Shown: piece after piece, positions 1 through 6,753 of the stretch
Layout of the letters: the number at the start of each line of letters is the position of its first letter
Position numbering within the stretch: position 1 is the first letter of the stretch
Notes under the pieces: generated by a model
What the model was told of the DNA's origin: nothing
Databases searched by the model: none
Seen by the model: only the letters and a program-made list of their open reading frames with translations
DNA from: Flavobacteriales bacterium UBA979
GTDB taxonomy: Bacteria; Bacteroidota; Bacteroidia; Flavobacteriales_D; Sanyastnellaceae
Reading direction: 5' to 3'
Length of the DNA: 19,383 bases
NCBI GenBank assembly: GCA_002292325.1
Contig: DBBR01000101.1
Location: forward strand, 15,550-34,932
Made by a program: the position numbers and the translations under genes

Positions 1-21
1 GTTCGAGTCTGGCCCCCGCAA
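1..21 (+). tRNA. 3' end of initiator tRNA-fMet (partial)
   Basis: Only the last 21 bases of the tRNA are inside the window. Base 1 closes the T stem, bases 2-8 are the T loop TTCGAGT, 9-13 (CTGGC) are the 3' side of the T stem, 14-20 (CCCCGCA) are the 3' side of the acceptor stem, and A21 is the discriminator. The acceptor sequence ending CCCCGCA-A is the one seen in bacterial initiator tRNAs, where A72 faces C1 without pairing; this is what marks formyl-Met initiator identity. The CCA tail is not encoded, since bases 22-24 read CTA, so it would have to be added by the CCA-adding enzyme. The anticodon lies outside the window, so the identity rests on the acceptor and T arm only. Confidence 0.8.
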
Positions 22-35
22 CTAAGGAAACGAAG

Positions 36-65
36 AAAGAGCAATCAGCAATGGTTGCTCTTTTT
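36..65 (+). terminator. Rho-independent terminator of the tRNA transcript
   Basis: A 12-bp stem, 36-47 paired with 52-63 (one T-G wobble), is capped by the tetraloop GCAA at 48-51, a stable GNRA loop. The descending arm runs into a T stretch ending at 65. It sits 14 bases after the tRNA discriminator and is the natural terminator of the tRNA transcript. Confidence 0.85.
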
Positions 66-160
66 GGTTTGGATGCCCGGAGAAACAGCGCATTTTCCTC
101 CTCAAGCAGCAGAGGAGAGAAATTGGCCATTCTGTAAACCCGATTGCTATGATTTGAGTT

Positions 161-168
161 TAACTTTC
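161..168 (+). promoter_or_regulatory. Candidate -7 promoter element of the membrane-protein gene
   Basis: TAACTTTC matches the Bacteroidota -7 consensus TAnnTTTG at all but the last base and lies 22 bases before the ATG at 191, which would give a leader of about 15 bases. A TTG at 144-146 is a possible -33 element, but the gap is shorter than the usual 17-23 bases. This is weak evidence by itself. Confidence 0.3.
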
Positions 169-190
169 ATTCTTTAAACCAAGGATCAGG

Positions 191-931
191 ATGGAAGATG
201 TTTCGAAAACAGTCATTGAGAATTTCAAAAAGAAATTTTCAATTGACTTGGCGGTGTATAAGAATGAGGAAATAGCGGTCAAAATTGGTCAGCTTATCGT
301 CTTTCCAGAATTTGTAATCAAGAATCTTCTGCTTGGCTTGGCGATCGGCTTTTGTTGCTATGTTCTATCGTTTTTTGTGCTCAATCTTTCTTTGGCTAGT
401 GGTTTGATGTTTGTGTTGTTAGGGTTGATTTTTTGGGCGATTACGGGCTTCTTTTTGGGTTTGAATGTTTTTCTTTGGAACCTCAAATCCAACCTGAGTG
501 AAGTGATATTTTATGGATTTGATTTAACCGCTACGGTCATAAATGATGTCCAAAGGCAAGGCGCAGAACTCCGTAAAAAGGATGTTTTTGAATTATTCCA
601 AGGAATCTTTTCTGTTGTTTTCTTGCCATCGCTAGCTGATGCGATTTTGGCCCGTGTTCCCGTGGTTGGAAGTTTGATCAATAAGCTGGTTCAGAAAATA
701 CTGAACCGAATGGTCAAAAAAATCAATTTCACCTCAATTGAAGGAGAAGAGGAAGCAGAGGATTCGCCTGTTTCCTCCGAAGGTTCTCAACTGGAGGCGA
801 TCATTGAGAAAACCAAGGTGCAATCGGTAAGACTCTTGAAGAAAAGTGTTGGATTTATCCAGTTTCCGTTTCAGGTTCTCTTTCTGATTTCCGCACTTTT
901 CACCCTATTTCTAACGGCTGTTCTTTTTTAA
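191..931 (+). CDS. Hypothetical integral membrane protein, 246 aa
   Basis: I do not recognise the family. The protein has a short charged N terminus, two strong hydrophobic segments at about residues 44-66 and 70-96, an amphipathic or weakly hydrophobic stretch at about 135-168, a very acidic linker (about 184-200, rich in Glu and Asp) and a last hydrophobic segment at about 222-245 that ends the protein. It is therefore probably an inner-membrane protein with three or four membrane passes. The start at 191 is supported by AAGGA at 181-185, five bases upstream; this is one of the few Shine-Dalgarno-like sites in the window. The gene is visibly AT-richer than its neighbours, stands alone between the tRNA terminator and its own terminator, and may be a recent acquisition, but no mobility gene or flanking repeat is seen. 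Confidence 0.75.
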   Translation: MEDVSKTVIENFKKKFSIDLAVYKNEEIAVKIGQLIVFPEFVIKNLLLGLAIGFCCYVLSFFVLNLSLASGLMFVLLGLIFWAITGFFLGLNVFLWNLKSNLSEVIFYGFDLTATVINDVQRQGAELRKKDVFELFQGIFSVVFLPSLADAILARVPVVGSLINKLVQKILNRMVKKINFTSIEGEEEAEDSPVSSEGSQLEAIIEKTKVQSVRLLKKSVGFIQFPFQVLFLISALFTLFLTAVLF

Positions 932-947
932 AAAGAACCTTTTTTTT
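920..947 (+). terminator. Rho-independent terminator overlapping the stop codon
   Basis: The arms 920-926 and 932-938 (GTTCTTT / AAAGAAC) form a stem over a short T/A loop, followed by C939 and eight T residues (940-947). The stop codon TAA at 929-931 of the membrane-protein gene lies in the loop. The T tract also contains two bases of the stop codon (946-948) of the convergent minus-strand gene. There is no T tract on the other side, so it should work only for plus-strand transcription. Confidence 0.8.
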
Positions 948-3114
948 ACTGACACGTCTCGCCAAATAGGGTCAGGAATACCAATAAATCGGATGATCCG
1001 ATTACCGCGTTTCCATCAAAGTCATAAGCGCCAGCCCATTCGTTGCTGAACGCAGACAGGAACAATAAAAAATCACTGACGTTCACGACGGCATCAGCAT
1101 TGAAATCACCGGGACATAAACCTCCGGGAATGAATCCATTGCCCCCGCAGCCCTCAGCCCATTCTGGGAATGCGTAACCTTCTGCGCAGTGAAAGGCTTG
1201 GATTCCGACCTCGATACCGATTTGCCTCGCACGGCCATCATCCATGGGCGGGTGAATGCCTCCCCACATGCGTGACAGCGCACTTTCATTGGCGGCGTCA
1301 TAATACGTGGCCCACTGTAATTCAAAGTTGATTGAGGGGCCGTCTTCAAAAACCAAGAATTGATTCATGGTCACCGGCCAAGATCCGAGACCTCCAGGGA
1401 AGTATTCACTGCCCGTCAGCAAGGTCATGACTTCAGCCGCTGCCCGCGAAAACGTCGAGTGTCCACTGACGTAACCCGCAAAAGGTGGAGAGACAAAAGT
1501 GGGTCGCTGATACGGCCACCAGTTCTTCGCAAGAATCCATCCAACGCCAGCCTCGTCAATGAAAGGGACTTCCACATAATCGGGACCGCGCCACGCCAAA
1601 ACCTTCATTTCACCGACCGCATCGGGGTTGAACTGCGCCAAAGGATCACCTTCCTCCACAATCTCGATGTAGCCGGGAATCAAGGGCAGTCCTGCTGGAT
1701 GATAATTCGTACGTGTCGTGTCGGAAGATTGCCCGCGCTCGGCCATGTAGCGAATCGCGGACAAAGGGCGGACATAATCGTAGTAGCCCTTAATGCTCCA
1801 GGTCGCCAATGCTGAATCGTGCATGGCTCCCGCCAAGGCCAGATACGCTTTGACCGTGTATTCCAACTTATCGATAATGGGACCTTGACCGCGCCATCTG
1901 AATTCGAATTCAGGATATTCCATGACGTCGTTCAGAAGGGTAAACCAGTGGCCAGGCGGGGTTTCGGAATCAGGGCCATCCGCCCAAAATTCAGCCAGGC
2001 AACGGGCGTAGTCACCGCGGGGAACCATTTGAGGTTCATACGGCTCGCCTGTGTGAGGATTCAATGCATGACCGGGGTGTTGACCGCCACCTTCGATGAA
2101 ATTATAGAATTCCTCGAAATCTTCGGGTTCGGTCGGGAAGCTTCCGTCACTGCCCAAATTGCCGGGAGAAATATCCCACATGACCCCATCCGTTGGGTCG
2201 AGGTGGGATGACCACACCGATACCATGGCGAAATTCCATTTCCACAAATCGTCGAGTCCGCTCGCTACAGAAGTAGAGTCTAAGTAAAGTGGAGCGCCGG
2301 GATCTTTCCAGACATGGTATGTGCAACTGTCCCGCTCCAATAATTGTAAATCGGAAGAATCCAGTGCGAAAGGCACGACTTCGCCCCATTCAGGTCCAAC
2401 GAATTCAGGGATGTTGGTGCTGACATTGCCACTTTGGTCCACAAACAACGTCAGCTCAATGGGTTGCCAGTGGTTTGGGTCGCTTACATCCGGGTTACCT
2501 GGCATTTCAGGTTGGATGTTGGGATTGATGGGGGCATAGCATTCTGCGGAATAGTCGGTTCCTTCGTTGGCTCCATCTTGCATGCCGAAAGCAATCAGCT
2601 GTTCCGCGATGTAGTTGCCTAATGCAGCCGGACCATCCGTGCCATAATCAGTTGATACGATGCCAATGTCATATCCCAATTGTGCCATTTGGGAATTGAT
2701 GTTGAACATGGTAATGGGGCCGTCTGGGGTGTCTGCAAACCGATGCTGCATGATGCGATATACAGCATAGCTAATGGCCTCTTCCCTTGCCTCAAGAACT
2801 CCAGCAGAGGTCTCGGGGATACTCACACCATCAAATGCACATTCAAAACCCGACCAAGTTTTTCCCAAGAAAAAGGACTCGGTTGCCCCTTCCTCATAAG
2901 CTGTCCAGCAGTCAAACATCGCGATGGAAGTATGCAGAAGGTTGCGCGCATGAACAGTGGGCCTGGCAAAATCATTCCGAATCCCTTCGAGCACTTGCTC
3001 ATTCCAGATATGTGCGATTGTTTCGTCACTGGACTCTTGCGCTTGGGCAGTGAATGTCCAATTGGAAACCAACAAGAAAACGAAAATTCCAGGACGGACT
3101 AAATTGCTTAACAT
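946..3114 (-). CDS. Secreted vanadium-dependent haloperoxidase/PAP2-type enzyme with C-terminal dockerin-like repeats
   Basis: The 722-aa protein begins with a signal peptide (about 1-26, ending TAQAQ). The central and C-terminal region carries the three vanadate/phosphate-binding signatures of the vanadium haloperoxidase and PAP2 acid phosphatase superfamily: K442-x6-R449-P450, S550-G551-H552, and S614-R615-x5-H621 followed by PP. These give the Lys, two Arg, Ser, Gly and two His expected for the anion pocket. Residues about 667-720 form a dockerin-like pair of EF-hand loops: a first one beginning CPGDFNAD, with D670, N672, D674 and D681, and a second at D698, D700, N702 and D709, each followed by a hydrophobic helix. 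The protein would act in the periplasm or outside the cell. Family members either oxidise halides with peroxide or hydrolyse phosphate esters, and the sequence does not decide between these. It shares a short divergent start region with the 3172 gene. Confidence 0.85.
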   Translation of the reverse strand: MLSNLVRPGIFVFLLVSNWTFTAQAQESSDETIAHIWNEQVLEGIRNDFARPTVHARNLLHTSIAMFDCWTAYEEGATESFFLGKTWSGFECAFDGVSIPETSAGVLEAREEAISYAVYRIMQHRFADTPDGPITMFNINSQMAQLGYDIGIVSTDYGTDGPAALGNYIAEQLIAFGMQDGANEGTDYSAECYAPINPNIQPEMPGNPDVSDPNHWQPIELTLFVDQSGNVSTNIPEFVGPEWGEVVPFALDSSDLQLLERDSCTYHVWKDPGAPLYLDSTSVASGLDDLWKWNFAMVSVWSSHLDPTDGVMWDISPGNLGSDGSFPTEPEDFEEFYNFIEGGGQHPGHALNPHTGEPYEPQMVPRGDYARCLAEFWADGPDSETPPGHWFTLLNDVMEYPEFEFRWRGQGPIIDKLEYTVKAYLALAGAMHDSALATWSIKGYYDYVRPLSAIRYMAERGQSSDTTRTNYHPAGLPLIPGYIEIVEEGDPLAQFNPDAVGEMKVLAWRGPDYVEVPFIDEAGVGWILAKNWWPYQRPTFVSPPFAGYVSGHSTFSRAAAEVMTLLTGSEYFPGGLGSWPVTMNQFLVFEDGPSINFELQWATYYDAANESALSRMWGGIHPPMDDGRARQIGIEVGIQAFHCAEGYAFPEWAEGCGGNGFIPGGLCPGDFNADAVVNVSDFLLFLSAFSNEWAGAYDFDGNAVIGSSDLLVFLTLFGETCQ

Positions 3115-3116
3115 CT

Positions 3117-3143
3117 ATGTAACTTTGGCATCCAAAGTTACAT
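3117..3143. promoter_or_regulatory. Perfect 12-bp inverted repeat with facing -7-like elements between divergent genes
   Basis: ATGTAACTTTGG (3117-3128) is followed by CAT and then the exact reverse complement (3132-3143). Each arm contains TAACTTTG, a perfect match to the Bacteroidota -7 element TAnnTTTG: 3120-3127 reads rightward and 3133-3140 reads leftward. The minus-strand enzyme gene starts at 3114 and the plus-strand gene at 3142 or 3172, so the symmetric site covers the whole start region. It could be two overlapping promoters, an operator for a dimeric regulator, or both. No convincing -33 element is seen at the usual distance on either side. Confidence 0.5.
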
Positions 3144-3171
3144 GAAAATAGGCTATTCAGTCAGTAGTCCC

Positions 3172-3543
3172 ATGAATTCAACCACCTCACACCTCCTCGT
3201 TGCCGCTGCGTTTGGCATGCTCGGTTTCATCCTCGCACGGGTCACAATGCCGCCACCTCCACCCTTCGAACACTTCACCGTTGTGGACGGTATGATGTCA
3301 GATGCTATGAAAGGAATGAGTGGAAAAGGGGAGGTTCAGGTGATGGTGAAATCGTTGGAGTCATCGGATTTTGAGGGGGATACCGTGTTTGCAATTCCAG
3401 GAGGGGAGGTGCATTTAGTGAAAAATGGAGATGCGATCGAGGTGGAGGTCGAAATGACCGAAGGGGATGATAACCAATGGATTGAAAAATCATCGGAAGG
3501 TACAGTGGTGAAAAAACGAATCGTGGTCACTTCTGAGGACTGA
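3172..3543 (+). CDS. Small membrane-anchored hypothetical protein, 123 aa
   Basis: I do not recognise the family. From the ATG at 3172 the protein has one N-terminal hydrophobic segment (about 7-25, LLVAAAFGMLGFILA), a proline run (PPPPP) and then a soluble domain of about 90 residues with alternating strand-like stretches and many acidic residues. It is probably a signal-anchored protein exposed outside the inner membrane. The frame is open from an ATG at 3142, but that codon lies inside the palindrome and would add ten residues ahead of the hydrophobic segment, so 3172 is preferred. The gene is divergent from the haloperoxidase-like enzyme and convergent with the pirin gene, ending 21 bases from it. 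A functional link to the enzyme is possible only because of the shared start region. Confidence 0.65.
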   Translation: MNSTTSHLLVAAAFGMLGFILARVTMPPPPPFEHFTVVDGMMSDAMKGMSGKGEVQVMVKSLESSDFEGDTVFAIPGGEVHLVKNGDAIEVEVEMTEGDDNQWIEKSSEGTVVKKRIVVTSED

Positions 3544-3564
3544 GGGCCTGATCACGGGTCCCTA

Positions 3565-4425
3565 TTACTCCGTGAGTTCACCCATTTTCCCGTCGTGATA
3601 GTCCATGATGGCGCGTTGCACTCCTTCAATGTCATTCATCACGAACGGACCGTGGCTGAAAACCGGTTCAAGAAGTTCGGCTCCGCTCATGAACAGAACG
3701 CGAACAGGATCCAAGCATTCGAGTTCAACGCAAGATGATTGTCCCTTTTCAAGAATGGCCATCTGCCTTCCTTCGATGGGCCGGCCTTCAATTTGGGCCT
3801 TGCCGTCCAAAACATATACCGCCCCGATCCATTCGGAATTCAAGGGAATTGAGAATTTTGCACCTGGAACATCGCACTGCAAATTGCATATAAGCAATGG
3901 GTGATTCGCTTTGATCGGCGATGAACGAGTTCCAAGCTTCCCTTGAACCAAGGCCAAATTCCAATGGTTTTCTTCCCAAGAGGGTGTCGATGATGTGGAA
4001 AGAGGCTGGTAGCTGGGTGGATCCATCTTAAATGCTTTCGGCGTGTTGATCCAAAATTGAATCATCTCGAGCAATCCGCCAGATTCGGCCAATTCATCAC
4101 TCGGCCGTTCACTGTGCACAATGCCAGATCCGCTGTTCATCCATTGGGTTCCGCCTGCTGTCACAACGTGGTCGGTTCCCAGTGAGTCCCGGTGCCTCAA
4201 TGCCCCGGCATAAATACACGTTACAGGGCTGAATCCCCGGTGTGGATGAGGTCCCACTCCAATTTCCAATGGCGACTGGTTCCCGGGCAACACCTCTTGC
4301 CAATGATGAATCAACAGAAAAGGACCGATGCGCTCTAAATCACCGAGAGGCAGGGGTTGCTCAATCCAGTTCCCCCCCATATTTACACGCTTAGCTGAAA
4401 TAATTCTTTGAATCCGGTCGTTCAT
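3565..4425 (-). CDS. Pirin family protein (bicupin)
   Basis: The 286-aa protein has the full pirin signature. GPHPHRGF at 58-65 supplies H60 and H62, and the stretch GGTQWMNSGSGIVHSE at 91-106 supplies H104 and E106. These four residues match the metal ligands of the N-terminal cupin in known pirins (His56, His58, His101 and Glu103 in human pirin). QFWIN at 123-127 is also typical, and residues about 180-255 form the second, metal-free cupin. The end (GPFVMND at 259-265, then DYHDGKMGEL) is the common pirin C terminus. Members are cytoplasmic iron-binding proteins; some oxidise quercetin and others act as redox-linked cofactors, and the exact role here cannot be read from the sequence. The gene is single, divergent from the lipoprotein gene at 4508, and its length is normal for the family. 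Confidence 0.92.
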   Translation of the reverse strand: MNDRIQRIISAKRVNMGGNWIEQPLPLGDLERIGPFLLIHHWQEVLPGNQSPLEIGVGPHPHRGFSPVTCIYAGALRHRDSLGTDHVVTAGGTQWMNSGSGIVHSERPSDELAESGGLLEMIQFWINTPKAFKMDPPSYQPLSTSSTPSWEENHWNLALVQGKLGTRSSPIKANHPLLICNLQCDVPGAKFSIPLNSEWIGAVYVLDGKAQIEGRPIEGRQMAILEKGQSSCVELECLDPVRVLFMSGAELLEPVFSHGPFVMNDIEGVQRAIMDYHDGKMGELTE

Positions 4426-4441
4426 TTTGTGACGTTTGCGG

Positions 4442-4473
4442 TTGTCGCAGCGAGAAGAACTGCGGTATATTTA
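4442..4473 (+). promoter_or_regulatory. Candidate promoter of the lipoprotein gene
   Basis: TATATTTA at 4466-4473 matches the -7 consensus TAnnTTTG except for the last base, and TTG at 4442-4444 lies 21 bases upstream, within the usual spacing. Transcription would start near 4480, about 28 bases before the ATG at 4508. The site lies in the 82-base gap between the divergent pirin and lipoprotein genes. Confidence 0.4.
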
Positions 4474-4507
4474 CCGGTAGAATTTAATTGAGAAATATCA
4501 TTCAGCC

Positions 4508-4954
4508 ATGAATACAGGTTACACTTTTGGTTTTTTTGCAATCCTCATCGGAGGAGTTTTTTCAGGTTGTGGCGGGGGGTCAGATGCAGCGGTAACCACC
4601 GATGAAGGTGCAAACCTCGGTGCATGTGAATGCTTGGTCGAAATGAATGGAGCATTGCAAGGGCTACTGAGCAACGAGAACAATACAACGTGGACAGCAA
4701 AACAGTGGACAGAGGAATTGGGTAAGGCGTCTTCGCCGTGCATGAGTCAAACCAGAACGCCACAAGAATTGTCGGCTTGGAGTCTTGAGCAAAGTGAATG
4801 CGATACTTATGCGGCATACAAAGAGCTGGTGGGAGCATTCCGCTCAAAAATGGTTGCAGCGAAAGGAGAAGGACAGTCCATGCCACAGAATATCCGTGAC
4901 ATTTCGGAGGAAGGAGCAAAGGGACTGCTTGATCAATTGAGCAAACAACGCTAG
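4508..4954 (+). CDS. Small lipoprotein with four further cysteines
   Basis: The 148-aa product begins with a hydrophobic signal ending FSGC, with C21 as the likely lipidated cysteine followed by GGGSD. The residue at -3 of the lipobox is Phe instead of the usual Leu, which makes the call slightly less certain. The mature part contains a close pair, C40 and C42 (ACEC), and two more, C78 and C98, which could form two disulfides. The rest is helical and polar, ending in KQR. Small lipoproteins with an ACECL-like start are common in marine Bacteroidota but have no assigned function that I know. The gene is convergent with xseB; its TAG stop at 4952-4954 lies in an inverted repeat shared with the xseB stop. 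Confidence 0.7.
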   Translation: MNTGYTFGFFAILIGGVFSGCGGGSDAAVTTDEGANLGACECLVEMNGALQGLLSNENNTTWTAKQWTEELGKASSPCMSQTRTPQELSAWSLEQSECDTYAAYKELVGAFRSKMVAAKGEGQSMPQNIRDISEEGAKGLLDQLSKQR

Positions 4955-4997
4955 TCCGTCGGGTAAGTGATCGGAGGGTGCCTCGATCTTGGACTAG
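4951..4997. terminator. Hairpin between convergent genes, possible bidirectional terminator
   Basis: CTAGTCC at 4951-4957 is the reverse complement of GGACTAG at 4991-4997. Inside lies a second, stronger hairpin: GATC (4969-4972) and GAGG (4974-4977) pair with CCTC (4981-4984) and GATC (4985-4988), with one bulged G and a 3-base loop. There is no T tract on either side, so a classic intrinsic terminator is not shown. The TAG stops of the lipoprotein gene (4952-4954) and of xseB (complement of 4994-4996) lie in the two outer arms. Confidence 0.4.
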
Positions 4998-5245
4998 TCC
5001 GAAAGCTCGGTTTCTGAGCCCGTGCCTTGCACCCCCAATTCTTCCATGAGGTTTTTGACTTCGGCTTCTGTGCTGTGCAGTTGTGTTTGACAATGTTTAA
5101 GGAGCACAGCCGCTCGGCGAATGGCTTGGGTCAGTGTGTCCACGGAAATATCGTCGCTTTCGAGCAGTTCCATCAAGCCGCGTAGTTCGTGCAGCGCGTC
5201 GTCGAATTTTTCAGGGAATTCTGGGTTGTCAGCTTTTTTTGCCAT
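4994..5245 (-). CDS. xseB: Exodeoxyribonuclease VII small subunit
   Basis: The 83-residue protein has the length and pattern of XseB: a lysine-rich start, F14-D15-A17-L18 and a pair of helices that form a coiled coil (about 12-30 and 33-70, with LMELLES and LLKHCQTQL). Several copies bind the long helical arm of XseA to make exonuclease VII, which degrades single-stranded DNA from both ends to short oligonucleotides and takes part in mismatch repair and in trimming of DNA-protein adducts. The gene starts nine bases after the xseA stop, in the same transcriptional direction, so the two subunits are co-transcribed. The tail after residue 70 is short and acidic. Confidence 0.93.
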   Translation of the reverse strand: MAKKADNPEFPEKFDDALHELRGLMELLESDDISVDTLTQAIRRAAVLLKHCQTQLHSTEAEVKNLMEELGVQGTGSETELSD

Positions 5246-5254
5246 GATATCAAG

Positions 5255-6664
5255 TTACGTGTCTGGGGTCGAAGATGTTGCATCATCGACTGTTACATTT
5301 AATCGCCCGTCGTGGGCCCGGATCTGGAGCGGCTCTCCTTTCAAAATCCCCTCAATTCGAGTCAAGACCTTGCCTTTTCGTTCCAAGAGCATAAACCCAC
5401 GCTGAAGCGTTCGTTCCGGGCCTAAGGCGCGGAGAGTGCGCTGGAAATGACCGAGAACAGTCCGGTGCGCGGCCAATTGTTGGTGAGAAGACCGAGTCAT
5501 CCGGTGCTGGAGGTGGATCAATTCTCGGCTCGCATGTTCGAGGTTGAATTGGCTTGATTGCACGAGCCTCCGTTGCCATTCTCGGAGTTCATTTTGCTTT
5601 CGCCCCAAAATTGAAGGTCCCTGATGCCTCAGCTGATTTGCGATGGCGGAAAGTTCGGTTTGGCGCTGAGAGATAATGTGCTTACCCGACCATCGGATGA
5701 CCTTCGAATGCGCACTTAATTCTTGACTGCGCTCCCGAATCCATCGGGTAACTCCTGAATTCAACTGGTTGAGCGTTTCATCCAATTGGAATTCGGCCCG
5801 TTCGAAACAATCCGTTAAACCGACCGCAACATCGGTGGGAGTTTTCCATGCTTGATTCGCAACCAAGTCGGCGACTACGAGATCGGATTCGTGGCCGATT
5901 CCGGTCCAGACTGGAATGCTGGACCGCGTGATGGCCATGCATACCTCTAAGTCATTGAAAGCATCCAAGTCGAGTTTGCCACCTCCGCCGCGCACCAGGA
6001 CGATTAAGTCGGGCCGTGATGCGTTGGCTTGATCGATGGCGCGCACCAGTTCCTCGGCCGCCGTGAGCCCTTGTACACTGGATTGGAAAGCCTCGATTTG
6101 GATGCGGTAGCCTCTCTCGTGACCGAGCGATTTGGTGATAAAATCTCGAAAACCACTGGTGCCATGAGAGCCAACTAGCGCGACTTTCTGAGGTAACAAT
6201 GGAACGGGTATGCGCCGATTTAAATCGAGAACACCTTCTTTTTTGAGGCGTTCAATCGTCGCTTGCTTCCGCCGCTCCAATTCGCCCAACATAAAGCGCA
6301 ATTCGATCTTATCGATGTGCAACGCGACTCCGTATCGTTCATGGAACTGGATGCGTGCCGAAAAGACCACTTCAGACCCCGCTTGCAGGATTTGATCAGC
6401 TTCATGACCGAGGTCTGCCAGAATTCGTTTTCCGTTTGCTGCCCAAATGATTCCGCGCATTTTGGCGTTTTGTCGTCCTTCAGATTCTTCCACAAGGTCG
6501 AGGTAAACGGTCCGTTCGCCGATCTCCCCTGAAATGCTCACGATTTCTGCCCTGACCAACCAACTTTTGTTCGCTGTGGCGCGCTCCAAGGCAATCCGAA
6601 TCGATCGCGCGACTTGGCTCAGTGAATAAACTTTGGATTCGTTGGAGGTTTGAGGAGAATTCAA
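5255..6664 (-). CDS. xseA: Exodeoxyribonuclease VII large subunit
   Basis: The 469-aa protein has the normal XseA layout. An N-terminal OB-fold spans about 10-125 (YSLSQ, WLVRAEIVSISG, ALHIDKIEL). The catalytic domain spans about 125-285 and contains VALVGSHGTSGFRDF (161-175), the glycine-rich RGGGGKLDLDAFND (225-238) and GIGHESDLVVADLVAN (255-270). A long helical region from about 285 to 440 holds the XseB partners, followed by a short C-terminal domain with RGFMLL. The conserved HESD and RGGGG motifs correspond to the family's catalytic core. It precedes xseB by nine bases. The 89-base gap to the plus-strand start at 6754 must hold promoters for both directions, but I see no clear one for xseA. 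Confidence 0.95.
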   Translation of the reverse strand: MNSPQTSNESKVYSLSQVARSIRIALERATANKSWLVRAEIVSISGEIGERTVYLDLVEESEGRQNAKMRGIIWAANGKRILADLGHEADQILQAGSEVVFSARIQFHERYGVALHIDKIELRFMLGELERRKQATIERLKKEGVLDLNRRIPVPLLPQKVALVGSHGTSGFRDFITKSLGHERGYRIQIEAFQSSVQGLTAAEELVRAIDQANASRPDLIVLVRGGGGKLDLDAFNDLEVCMAITRSSIPVWTGIGHESDLVVADLVANQAWKTPTDVAVGLTDCFERAEFQLDETLNQLNSGVTRWIRERSQELSAHSKVIRWSGKHIISQRQTELSAIANQLRHQGPSILGRKQNELREWQRRLVQSSQFNLEHASRELIHLQHRMTRSSHQQLAAHRTVLGHFQRTLRALGPERTLQRGFMLLERKGKVLTRIEGILKGEPLQIRAHDGRLNVTVDDATSSTPDT

Positions 6665-6753
6665 ATTGGCGAATTATGCAGAGTTGAGTGGGAAAAGATA
6701 CAAACGGCAAGATTGAGTGTACCTTGCCTTTCATGATTCAGGTTTTCGAACGT

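Noticed and set aside
98..117. CTCCTC / GAGGAG hairpin with an eight-base loop between the tRNA terminator and the first gene.
   Set aside because: The stem has only six pairs and no T tract; it is purine/pyrimidine-biased and could easily occur by chance.
1141..1149. GCCCCCGCA repeats part of the tRNA-fMet 3' end (12-20), suggesting an attachment-site repeat flanking the 191-931 gene.
   Set aside because: The match is only nine GC-rich bases, lies within the coding sequence of the haloperoxidase-like enzyme, and does not extend into the T loop; no integrase is present.
1360..2539. Several long plus-strand open frames opposite the haloperoxidase-like gene.
   Set aside because: They lie wholly within a gene with full catalytic motifs and a signal peptide, and their products show no recognisable domain; they are antisense shadows.
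3541..3590. Short inverted pieces (AGGG/CCCT and CACGG/CCGTG) between the small anchored gene and the pirin gene, considered as a terminator.
   Set aside because: The stems are four to five pairs with bulges, mutually exclusive, and have no T tract on either strand.
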